Shown: in pieces, positions 1 to 5,612 of the stretch
Numbering within the stretch: the stretch's first letter is position 1
Layout: every line of letters starts with the position of its first letter
Source: Chloroflexia bacterium
Lineage (GTDB): Bacteria > Chloroflexota > Chloroflexia > Thermomicrobiales > UBA6265
Reading direction: 5' to 3'
Assembly (NCBI GenBank): GCA_013694885.1
Contig: JACDBO010000454.1
Coordinates: 1 to 6,246 of the forward strand
Length of the DNA: 6,246 bases
Notes under the pieces: generated by a model
Told to the model about the DNA's origin: nothing
Seen by the model: the letters and a program-made list of their open reading frames with translations, nothing else
The model's database searches: none
Position numbers and translations under genes: made by a program

Positions 1-859
1 GCTCTTGCGTGCGAGCGTGCTTGCGGCCGATGCGCTGGACGGTCACCCGATCGCCCGCCACGCCCTCGCCGTTGCGGCTGGTCCAGGCGATCTCTCCATC
101 GGCGCACTCCATGCGCCACTCGCCGGCCCAGGCGGTCTCCGGTCCCGTGCTGACCCAGCTGCCGCGATAACTAACGATTGTGCCACCCGCGAACGTGATC
201 GTCATCACGGCCGCGGCGTCGCCGCTGAAGTTGCTCCAGGCCGGGCTGGTGACCTTGACGAAGATATCCACCGGTTCCTGAGCGAGAATCATCCGCAGCA
301 AGTCGTAGTGGTGGATCGCCATGTCGTAGAGCAGCGGGTGGATCAGGTCATAGTGGCGATTGCCGCCTCGCTCCGCCGTGTTGGCATAACGCCGGAAATC
401 GACGTGGACGGCGCCAAGCGGCCCGAGCGCCTGCTCGCGCACCATCCGCTCGGCTAGCTTCGGCGCGGGGAAAAACCGGTAGTTCTGGCTGACCATCAGC
501 GTCAGTCCACGCCGCTCCGCCGCCTCGACGACTGTCTTGGCCTCCGCCACCGACGGCGCGAACGGTTTCTCGACGAGGACATGCTTGCCCGCTTCCAGCG
601 CCGCGAGGGCGACCGAAACGTGCCCGGCCAATTGGACCGTGATCAGCACCGCGTCCGCCTCGACCGACTCCAGCGCCGTGGTCATGTCCGAGAAACAGAT
701 GGCGTCTGGGAGCCCCAGCGTCTCCCGCGCGGTCGCCAGCGTGGCGGGATCGGAGTCGATGCACGCGACGCGCTGGATCTCAGGGACGCGCGGCACGGCG
801 AGTTCTTCCCAGTTGCGGCCCCACCCGCCTAAACCGATGTGGACCAATCGCAGCGTCAA
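1..859 (-). CDS. Gfo/Idh/MocA family oxidoreductase, C-terminus cut by window edge
   Basis: This is a predicted NAD(P)-dependent sugar or polyol dehydrogenase-type protein; the substrate cannot be read from the sequence. Reading the minus strand from a TTG at 859-857 gives 286 open codons that run off the window's left edge; family members are usually 330-380 residues, so roughly 50-90 are missing. The N-terminal Rossmann domain starts at once, with the dinucleotide loop GLGGWG at residues 9-14. The family lysine motif EKP lies at 97-99, and QNYRF at 125-129 opens the second domain. DMAIHHYD (179-186) matches the family's D-x-x-x-H-x-x-D signature, with D179, H183 and D186 in place, so it looks catalytically intact. 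The TTG start is chosen because a perfect AGGAGG (866-871) sits 6 nt upstream and the Rossmann strand begins a few residues later; no in-frame ATG fits. The next gene to the right is divergent and of the same superfamily. Confidence 0.93.
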   Translation of the reverse strand, partial: MTLRLVHIGLGGWGRNWEELAVPRVPEIQRVACIDSDPATLATARETLGLPDAICFSDMTTALESVEADAVLITVQLAGHVSVALAALEAGKHVLVEKPFAPSVAEAKTVVEAAERRGLTLMVSQNYRFFPAPKLAERMVREQALGPLGAVHVDFRRYANTAERGGNRHYDLIHPLLYDMAIHHYDLLRMILAQEPVDIFVKVTSPAWSNFSGDAAAVMTITFAGGTIVSYRGSWVSTGPETAWAGEWRMECADGEIAWTSRNGEGVAGDRVTVQRIGRKHARTQE

Positions 860-865
860 GGCGTT

Positions 866-871
866 CCTCCT
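866..871 (-). promoter_or_regulatory. Ribosome binding site deciding a TTG start
   Basis: On the minus strand this reads AGGAGG, a full anti-SD match, 6 nt before the TTG at 859. It is what fixes the non-ATG start of the partial oxidoreductase. Confidence 0.85.
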
Positions 872-897
872 GAGCGACGTTCTGGTTCAGCATCGGC

Positions 898-926
898 ATC
901 AAAGCAGACCGCTGGGCGGGATGCAA
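898..926 (-). promoter_or_regulatory. Weak candidate sigma70 promoter for the minus-strand oxidoreductase
   Basis: On the minus strand, TTGCAT (921-926) and TTTGAT (898-903) are separated by 17 bp. The -10 matches the consensus at 4 of 6 positions and the -35 at only 3 of 6. The implied start site would be near 891, giving a leader of about 30 nt before the TTG. Spacing and position fit, but the match is weak enough to arise by chance. Confidence 0.3.
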
Positions 927-962
927 CAGGTCGCTGGCGGCCTTGCGGCATCCGAATGGCCA

Positions 963-1046
963 CGGCATCATGCCGGGCAATGCGCTCATCCCACCGCTGG
1001 CGCGCCAGCCCTCTCCCCTGCGGGGGCGCGGGAACGAACGGGGAGA
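963..1046. promoter_or_regulatory. Cluster of three palindromes in the divergent gap
   Basis: The 247-bp gap between the two divergent oxidoreductases (860-1106) contains three symmetric elements in 84 bp. CGGCATCATGCCG (963-975) is a perfect 6-1-6 palindrome. GCTGGCGCGCCAGC (996-1009) is a perfect 14-bp palindrome. TCTCCCC (1012-1018) pairs with GGGGAGA (1040-1046), and a small CCCC-TGC-GGGG hairpin (1015-1025) competes with it. The first two could be operators for a regulator shared by both genes. The third looks more like a decayed dispersed intergenic repeat. I see no convincing sigma70 promoter for the plus-strand gene here. Confidence 0.4.
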
Positions 1047-1093
1047 ACCGGTGGGGTGTCAATGGCCAGACCTTGGGCGAAGAAAGAAGAGGC

Positions 1094-1097
1094 GGAG
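1094..1097 (+). promoter_or_regulatory. Ribosome binding site for the plus-strand oxidoreductase
   Basis: GGAG lies 9 nt before the ATG at 1107. It supports this start over the in-frame ATG at 1062, which has a poorer SD site and would add 15 charged residues ahead of the Rossmann fold. Confidence 0.6.
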
Positions 1098-1106
1098 AGT
1101 CAAGCA

Positions 1107-2201
1107 ATGAGTGAGCGGGGAAACGAGCAAGTCGGGGTCGGGATCGTCGGGTGCGGGGTGATTAGCGACATCTACCTCAAAAACTGCACCACACGCTACG
1201 AGAGCGTCCGGGTCGTCGGCTGTGCCGACCTTGTTGTCGAGCGTGCCCGAGAGCAGGCGTCGAAATACGGCGTGGAGGCGCTGACGGTCGACGAGCTGCT
1301 CAGTCACCCGGAGGTCGAGCTGGTCCTGAACCTGACCGTGCCGGCGGCCCACGCCGAGGTTGCCTTGGCCGCCGTCGCGAGCGGCAAGTCGATCTACAAC
1401 GAAAAGCCGCTGACGGTCTCGGCCGAGGACGGACGAACCCTGCTCGAACAGGCGGCGGCCAAGGGCGTGCGGGTCGGCGCGGCGCCGGACACGTTTCTCG
1501 GCGGCGGCTTGCAGACCGTGCGCGGGCTGCTCGATGGCGGCGCGATCGGCGAGCCGGTGGCGGCCGCCATCGCCTTCTACAGTCACGGCATGGAAAACTG
1601 GCACCGTGATCCCTATTTCTTCTTTCAGCCCGGCGCGGGCCCACTCTTCGATATGGGTCCTTACTACTTGACCGCGCTCACGAGCATGCTCGGGCCGGTC
1701 CGTCGCGTTGCCGCCACCGCGCGTGCCAGCTTCCCGGAGCGGAGGATCACCAGCGAGTCGAAGCGGGGCCAGAAGATTCCCGTCAACACCCCCACCCATA
1801 TCGTCGCCACGCTCGACTTCGCGGCCGGACCGCTCGCGTCGCTCGCCGCATCGTTCGATGTCTGGGAGACGACCCACGCGACGTTAGTAATTTATGGCTC
1901 GGAAGGCACCCTCGCGCTGCCGGACCCGAACACGTTCGGTGGTCCGGTGCGTCTCCTGCGGGCCGGTGGGAAGGAGTGGGAGGAGCAGCCCCTGACCCAC
2001 GACTTTACGGACAACAGCCGGGGCATCGGCGTCGCCGACATGGCGTCCGCAATGCGCGAGGGCCGTCCCCACCGGGCCAGCGGCGAGATGGCATACCACG
2101 TCCTGGAGGTCATGCACGGCTGCCTGGAGTCGAGCCTGGCCGGTCAGCACATCGAGCTTGAGAGCCGCTTCGACCGCCCGGCGGCGTTACCTAGGGACTG
2201 A
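1107..2201 (+). CDS. Gfo/Idh/MocA family oxidoreductase (variant catalytic motif)
   Basis: This 364-residue protein has the normal length for the family and the two expected domains. The Rossmann part runs from about residue 9 with the nucleotide loop GCGVIS (15-20); the EKP lysine motif is at 99-101. The C-terminal alpha/beta domain carries WHRDPYFF (165-172) followed by GPLFDMGPYYL (178-188). In most relatives this last stretch reads D-x-G-x-H-x-x-D; here it is D182-x-G184-x-Y186-x-x-T189, so the usual general-acid His and the second Asp are both replaced. From memory, a subgroup of the family shares this GPLFDMGPYYL form, so it is probably a distinct subfamily rather than a damaged gene. 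The frame stays open for 190 codons upstream, but that part is antisense to the neighbouring gene; the ATG at 1107 has an SD site and fits the family N-terminus. The gene is divergent from its left neighbour and convergent with the zinc-binding protein gene. The substrate is unknown; a sugar or polyol is likely. Confidence 0.95.
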   Translation: MSERGNEQVGVGIVGCGVISDIYLKNCTTRYESVRVVGCADLVVERAREQASKYGVEALTVDELLSHPEVELVLNLTVPAAHAEVALAAVASGKSIYNEKPLTVSAEDGRTLLEQAAAKGVRVGAAPDTFLGGGLQTVRGLLDGGAIGEPVAAAIAFYSHGMENWHRDPYFFFQPGAGPLFDMGPYYLTALTSMLGPVRRVAATARASFPERRITSESKRGQKIPVNTPTHIVATLDFAAGPLASLAASFDVWETTHATLVIYGSEGTLALPDPNTFGGPVRLLRAGGKEWEEQPLTHDFTDNSRGIGVADMASAMREGRPHRASGEMAYHVLEVMHGCLESSLAGQHIELESRFDRPAALPRD

Positions 2202-2278
2202 GGACTGAGTGCCTCGGTTTCGTAGCTCGGCAGGTTGAAGGAGCGCACCAGGGACGAAACTGGCTCAGTCCTGAGTCC
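2195..2278. repeat. Long nested inverted repeat between convergent genes (possible bidirectional terminator)
   Basis: The arms 2195-2209 and 2264-2278 pair at 14 of 15 positions. An inner stem GTTTCGT (2217-2223) / ACGAAAC (2254-2260) is perfect, and GCTC (2225-2228) / GAGC (2241-2244) can close the tip. The left arm is a tandem 7-mer, GGACTGA twice, and contains the TGA stop of the upstream gene; the right arm ends just before the stop of the convergent gene (2279-2281). A shared, bidirectional 3' end structure is the simplest reading. No T-run follows on either strand, so a classical intrinsic terminator is not supported. It could also be a copy of a dispersed repeat. Confidence 0.6.
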
Positions 2279-3298
2279 TCACCCGGCGAGTGCCGTGACG
2301 ATGGTGGCGGTGTTGGTCCGTATTAGGGCGATGTAGGTCGCGGCGGTGCTGTCGGGTGGGCCGAGGGCGTCGGTGTAGAGGGATGGCGCGAGGGTCACAC
2401 CCGCTTCGTCGGCGATGCTCTGCATGAGATCGGGATTGCTGACGTTCTCGGCAAAGATAGCGGGTACTCCCGTGGCCTGGATCTGCTCGACCAACTCGAT
2501 GAACTGCCGCGCCGACGGGTCGCCCGCCTCCGTGCTCACCGAGCCGAGCGCGGTGCCGATGATCTCGAACCCGTAGGCGCGCGCAAAGTAGGCGAAGGTG
2601 TCGTGCGAGGTGACCAGCTTGCGGCGATCCTCCGGGAGTTGACCCACCTGCTGCCTGATCTCACCGTCCAGCCCGTGGAGTTCCTGGAGGTACGGGCCGG
2701 CGTTCGCGGCGAAGGCGGTCGCGCTGGTCGGCTCGGCCGCGCTCAGCTCGTCACGAATTCGCTCCACGCTGGCAGTGGCGTTGCTCACGTCGTGCCAGAT
2801 GTGCGGGTCGACCGGACCGTGGTCGTGGGCTTCGCCAGTCTCCGGGCTCGCTTGGGCCTGCTCAGCGTCTTCGCTATGGGCCTCTTCGCCTGAAAGCGGG
2901 ATGAGATCGAGCCCATCGGTGAGGACAGCGCGCGTGGCGGAAGAGCCGGAGGAGGCGACGATGTCGTTGAGCCACGGTTCAAAGTCGCTGCCGATCTCGA
3001 AGATGATGTCGGCGTCGGCGATCTGGGCGACCTGCTCGGGACTGGGATCGAAGGTGTGGGCATCGCCGCCGGCGCCGACGATGGTGAACAGTTCGACCCG
3101 ATCACGCCCGACCTGCTGAACCCAATCGCCGAGGATGCTGAACGTCGCCACAACCTTGAGCGGGGCATCGTCCGTCTGGCGTGCGCCGACTTGTGCGGCC
3201 GCGAGCCACGAACCGCCGAAGCCGACCAGCGCGATTATCGCAAGGCGAGCGATCAGCCCGCCAAAACCGTTTCGATGGCGAGAAGATGGTGACGTCAT
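2279..3298 (-). CDS. znuA: Zinc ABC transporter substrate-binding protein, ZnuA/TroA type
   Basis: This 339-residue protein is a cluster A-I metal-binding receptor that captures zinc outside the membrane and delivers it to an ABC importer. An N-terminal hydrophobic segment (about 14-35, after a basic stretch) is a signal peptide or anchor, but there is no lipobox cysteine; I see no Cys at all. Ligand positions by family comparison are H81 (in HTFDP), H166 (in DPHIWHD), H232 (in SHDTFAYF) and D309 (in YTDALG). Manganese receptors such as PsaA have Glu where H232 stands, so zinc is favoured. A short acidic His-bearing loop at 137-161 (H141, H158, H160) resembles the zinc loop of ZnuA. The ATG at 3298 is chosen for GGGGAGA at 3304-3310 and because the signal segment follows; the frame extends 33 codons further, but that crosses the predicted promoter. 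No znuB or znuC lies adjacent, so it is single-gene here. Confidence 0.93.
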   Translation of the reverse strand: MTSPSSRHRNGFGGLIARLAIIALVGFGGSWLAAAQVGARQTDDAPLKVVATFSILGDWVQQVGRDRVELFTIVGAGGDAHTFDPSPEQVAQIADADIIFEIGSDFEPWLNDIVASSGSSATRAVLTDGLDLIPLSGEEAHSEDAEQAQASPETGEAHDHGPVDPHIWHDVSNATASVERIRDELSAAEPTSATAFAANAGPYLQELHGLDGEIRQQVGQLPEDRRKLVTSHDTFAYFARAYGFEIIGTALGSVSTEAGDPSARQFIELVEQIQATGVPAIFAENVSNPDLMQSIADEAGVTLAPSLYTDALGPPDSTAATYIALIRTNTATIVTALAG

Positions 3299-3303
3299 GG
3301 ATG

Positions 3304-3310
3304 TCTCCCC
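3304..3310 (-). promoter_or_regulatory. Ribosome binding site for znuA
   Basis: The minus strand reads GGGGAGA 5 nt before the ATG at 3298. It decides between this start and in-frame upstream ATGs at 3370 and 3397, which lie on or above the predicted transcription start. Confidence 0.75.
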
Positions 3311-3353
3311 GTGGGTTGGAATACCCAGACCGCGCGAAAAAAACGCTTTGAAA

Positions 3354-3370
3354 ATGATACTTAGTATCAT
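3354..3370. promoter_or_regulatory. Fur-family (probably Zur) operator upstream of znuA
   Basis: ATGATACT-T-AGTATCAT is a perfect palindrome with 8-bp arms and a single central base. Its core TGATACT-N-AGTATCA (3355-3369) has the 7-1-7 architecture of Fur-family operators (Fur, Zur, PerR), and resembles the Bacillus type TGATAAT-N-ATTATCA. It overlaps the -10 box by two bases and is centred on the predicted start site of znuA, the classic position for repression. Given the target gene, Zur is the best candidate; the regulator itself is not in the window. It is the most AT-rich short stretch in an otherwise GC-rich region. Confidence 0.75.
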
Positions 3371-3397
3371 ACTACTGGCCGCTGGAATTGGGGTCAA
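3369..3397 (-). promoter_or_regulatory. Sigma70-type promoter of znuA
   Basis: The minus strand has TTGACC (3392-3397; 5 of 6 consensus) and TAGTAT (3369-3374; 4 of 6), separated by exactly 17 bp. Transcription would start near 3362, inside the palindromic operator, giving a leader of about 64 nt with an SD site. Confidence 0.65.
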
Positions 3398-3447
3398 GGT
3401 GTGGCGGTGCGGGTGGCGATTCGGGCAAATCGGCGATCTGATGGTGA

Positions 3448-3476
3448 TTGACGCCCAACGGGGGAGGTGGTACGCT
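3448..3476 (+). promoter_or_regulatory. Candidate promoter of rho
   Basis: TTGACG (3448-3453; 5 of 6) and TACGCT (3471-3476; keeps the three most conserved -10 positions, T, A and final T) are separated by 17 bp. The start would be near 3483. It lies back to back with the znuA promoter, about 50 bp from its -35. Confidence 0.5.
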
Positions 3477-3714
3477 ACAAAAAGCGCCAGGACGTGCGCG
3501 TTTCACCCCTGCTCCCACGACTTAACCCCGATGAGCCTGCGACTGTCGCCCGGGTGAGGTGGGTTCCTCCGCTACCTTCTTCGCGCCGTGTGCCGCGTGG
3601 ACCATCGCGAATGGCAGGCACCGGAGCGGTCGTTTGGAAGCCGGATGTGCGCCGAGGCTCCCGAATCGCCCACGGGCAGAGAATGCTCAGATCGAGGTTC
3701 GTGATGCGTTGAAC

Positions 3715-3733
3715 GCGGTTCTCCCCGAACCGC
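3715..3733 (+). promoter_or_regulatory. Hairpin 1 in the rho leader
   Basis: GCGGTTC and GAACCGC form a perfect 7-bp stem around a 5-nt loop. A pyrimidine-rich tail (3734-3743) follows, but no continuous T-run, so it is at most a weak attenuator or pause site. Confidence 0.4.
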
Positions 3734-3795
3734 CTTGCTTTCCATAAGGACCAATACGGACAAATCACGACTAACCGCTGACGCTCAACCAAACG

Positions 3796-3814
3796 CGCCT
3801 CACTTTTTGAGGCG
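3796..3814 (+). promoter_or_regulatory. Hairpin 2 in the rho leader, close to the start codon
   Basis: CGCCTCA and TGAGGCG form a perfect 7-bp stem around CTTTT. It ends 25 nt before the SD sequence, so it could affect ribosome access or mark the end of the C-rich tract. No T-run follows it. Confidence 0.4.
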
Positions 3815-3839
3815 AACCGTTCACTCCTCATGACAACCT

Positions 3840-3844
3840 GGAGG
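3840..3844 (+). promoter_or_regulatory. Ribosome binding site deciding the TTG start of rho
   Basis: GGAGG lies 7 nt before the TTG at 3852. No ATG or GTG start near it is in frame, so this site fixes a non-ATG start for rho. Confidence 0.85.
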
Positions 3845-3851
3845 TAGTCGC

Positions 3852-5612
3852 TTGTCTTCCGACGAAGAGTTTTCCCAGGAATCCACCGTGGTCGCGACCG
3901 AAGAGACACCCGTGGCGACACCCGCGCGCCGTCCACGCCCCACTCGCTCACGGCGCAAGAGCGTGACCGATGACGTCGATGCCGGCCATCAAACCCAGCG
4001 CGACACATCCGATGCGCCGGTCGCGGTGGCGGGAACGGAGGTTCCCTTCGCTGAGGTTGAGCAGGAGGTGGCTGTGGTCGCCGAAGCCAGCCCAGTCGAC
4101 AGCCCCGTGGCAGTCGACGATTCGAGTGGAGCGGGAACCACCGAGCGTGACGGCGCGGCGAGGGCCGAGCGGGATCGGCGTTCGCGCCGTGACCGCAACG
4201 GACGCGGACCCCGGCCCAATCGACCCGAGTCCGCCCCTTCGAATGGAGCTGAACGAGGCGAGTGGGCAAACGGGCACAACCGCGGGAGAGTCGGCGGCTC
4301 GGTGGTCGTGACTGGATCGCCGGTGCGCGAGTCCCGCGAAGCCACGGGCGGAGGTTCGACCCGGCTGAGCGTCGCCGAGATGGAAACGCGGCCTATCGAG
4401 AATCTGCACGAGCTGGCGCGGGAGTTGGCTGTTTCCGGGTACACGCGCCTGCGGCGCCCGGAGTTAATGACGCGGCTCCTGAAGGCACAAACCGAGCGAG
4501 AAGGACACACCTTCGGCGATGGTGTGCTCGAGATCATCGAGGACGGATTCGGCTTTCTGCGCGGGAACCGCTTCCTGCCGGGGGCGGACGACATCTACGT
4601 CTCTCAGTCTCAGATCCGCCGTTTTGGGCTGCGCACTGGCGACCGTGTCTCCGGGCAAGTCCGACCACCGAAGGACAACGAGAAGTTCTTCAGCTTGCTG
4701 CGCGTCGAGGCCGTCAACGGGATGGACCCGGAGACAGCGCGACGTCGCCCAACGTTCGATGTCCTGACCCCGATCTTTCCGCTGGAGATGATCGACCTGG
4801 AGACCCAGCCGAACATCCTCTCCACGCGGCTGCTCAACCTCGTGGCGCCGATCGGGCGCGGCCAGCGCGGGCTGATCGTTTCGCCGCCAAAAGCCGGCAA
4901 GACGATCCTGCTCAAATCGATCGCCAATGGTATCAGCACCAACAACCCGGATATGCACCTGATGGTCTGCCTCATCGGCGAGCGGCCGGAAGAGGTGACC
5001 GATATGCGGAGGTCGGTCGAGGGCGAAGTCATCTCCTCGACCTTCGATGAGCCGGTGGAAGACCATACCAAGGTCGCCGAGATGGCGCTGGAACGCGCCA
5101 AGCGCCTCGTCGAGGGCGGACGTGACGTGACGATCCTGCTCGACTCCATCACCCGTCTGGCGCGGGCCTACAACCTCGCCGTGCCGCCAAGTGGACGCAC
5201 GCTCTCCGGCGGTATCGACCCAGTGGCGCTCTACCCGCCGAAGCGATTCTTCGGCGCGGCGCGCAACATCGAAGGGGGCGGCAGCCTGACAATCGTCTCC
5301 ACCTGCCTGATCGACACCGGCAGCCGCATGGACGACGTGATCTACGAGGAGTTCAAAGGCACGGGCAACATGGAACTCCACCTCGACCGCAAACTCGCGG
5401 AGCGCCGCATCTATCCATCGATGGACATTCAGCGCTCCGGTACGCGGCGTGAGGAGCTGCTCCTCGACGAGCCGACGCTGCGCAGCGTCTGGACGATGCG
5501 GCGGATGGTCTCGATGCTCGGTGGCAGCGAGGGCACCGAGCTGCTACTCAGCCGCCTGGCCAAAACCCAGACCAACACAGAGTTCCTGGAGACGCTGACC
5601 AGGGACGTCTAA
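3852..5612 (+). CDS. rho: Transcription termination factor Rho
   Basis: Rho is a hexameric RNA-dependent ATPase that loads on C-rich RNA and pulls RNA polymerase off the template. The 586-residue product has every diagnostic part. Residues 1 to about 172 are a polar, disordered-looking extension: basic at 26-36, acidic at about 40-100, then Arg/Gly/Asn-rich at 104-147. The Rho N-terminal helical domain is at about 173-212. The RNA-binding cold-shock-like domain (about 220-290) has DGFGFLR at 231-237. The ATPase core shows Walker A PPKAGKT (345-351), GERPEEVTDM (376-385, with the catalytic-Glu position), Walker B ILLDS (428-432), the Q-loop region PPKRFFGAAR (462-471), the R-loop KGTGNMELH (502-510) and SGTRREE (529-535), which holds the arginine-finger position. 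E. coli Rho is 419 residues; the extra length is almost all N-terminal, as in Actinobacteria and some Chloroflexota. It starts at TTG behind a strong SD. It is monocistronic between divergent znuA and a convergent gene. Confidence 0.99.
   Translation: MSSDEEFSQESTVVATEETPVATPARRPRPTRSRRKSVTDDVDAGHQTQRDTSDAPVAVAGTEVPFAEVEQEVAVVAEASPVDSPVAVDDSSGAGTTERDGAARAERDRRSRRDRNGRGPRPNRPESAPSNGAERGEWANGHNRGRVGGSVVVTGSPVRESREATGGGSTRLSVAEMETRPIENLHELARELAVSGYTRLRRPELMTRLLKAQTEREGHTFGDGVLEIIEDGFGFLRGNRFLPGADDIYVSQSQIRRFGLRTGDRVSGQVRPPKDNEKFFSLLRVEAVNGMDPETARRRPTFDVLTPIFPLEMIDLETQPNILSTRLLNLVAPIGRGQRGLIVSPPKAGKTILLKSIANGISTNNPDMHLMVCLIGERPEEVTDMRRSVEGEVISSTFDEPVEDHTKVAEMALERAKRLVEGGRDVTILLDSITRLARAYNLAVPPSGRTLSGGIDPVALYPPKRFFGAARNIEGGGSLTIVSTCLIDTGSRMDDVIYEEFKGTGNMELHLDRKLAERRIYPSMDIQRSGTRREELLLDEPTLRSVWTMRRMVSMLGGSEGTELLLSRLAKTQTNTEFLETLTRDV

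Larger units (their letters stand above)
3483..3851 (+). other. Long 5' leader of rho, no supported gene
   Basis: About 370 nt separate the candidate rho promoter from the rho start. No open frame here shows protein-like composition with an SD site. Two perfect 7-bp hairpins occur: 3715-3733 (loop TCCCC, followed by a pyrimidine-rich CTTGCTTTCC) and 3796-3814 (loop CTTTT). Between them 3751-3802 is C-rich and G-poor (20 C, 8 G in 52 nt) and looks little structured, as expected of a Rho loading (rut) site. Rho autoregulates through its leader in enterobacteria; a similar role here is inference. If the promoter call is wrong, the leader could be shorter. Confidence 0.45.

Noticed and set aside
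5..457. Plus-strand open frame of 150 codons at the left edge
   Set aside because: It is the shadow of the minus-strand oxidoreductase, whose Rossmann, EKP and D-x-x-x-H motifs are unmistakable.
537..1106. In-frame open extension of 190 codons upstream of the plus-strand oxidoreductase
   Set aside because: Most of it is antisense to the minus-strand oxidoreductase, its translation matches no fold, and the ATG at 1107 has an SD site and the family N-terminus.
1059..1877. Minus-strand open frame of 272 codons
   Set aside because: It is antisense to the plus-strand oxidoreductase; the translation is Arg/Gly-rich without motifs, as usual for shadow frames in GC-rich DNA.
3530..3556. Possible 8-residue leader peptide (MSLRLSPG) in the rho leader
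   Set aside because: No SD sequence precedes the ATG and there is no run of regulatory codons; such short frames are expected by chance.
3467..3747. Small plus-strand open frames in the rho leader (81 and 62 codons)
   Set aside because: Neither has a good SD site or protein-like composition, and both lie in a region better explained as untranslated leader.
3475..4269. Minus-strand open frame of 264 codons across the rho leader and N-terminus
   Set aside because: Its product is Arg/Pro-rich with no recognisable domain, and it overlaps the rho promoter, SD and N-terminal coding region antisense.
4464..5381. Minus-strand open frame of 305 codons inside rho
   Set aside because: It is antisense to the conserved RNA-binding and ATPase core of Rho, so it is a codon-bias shadow.
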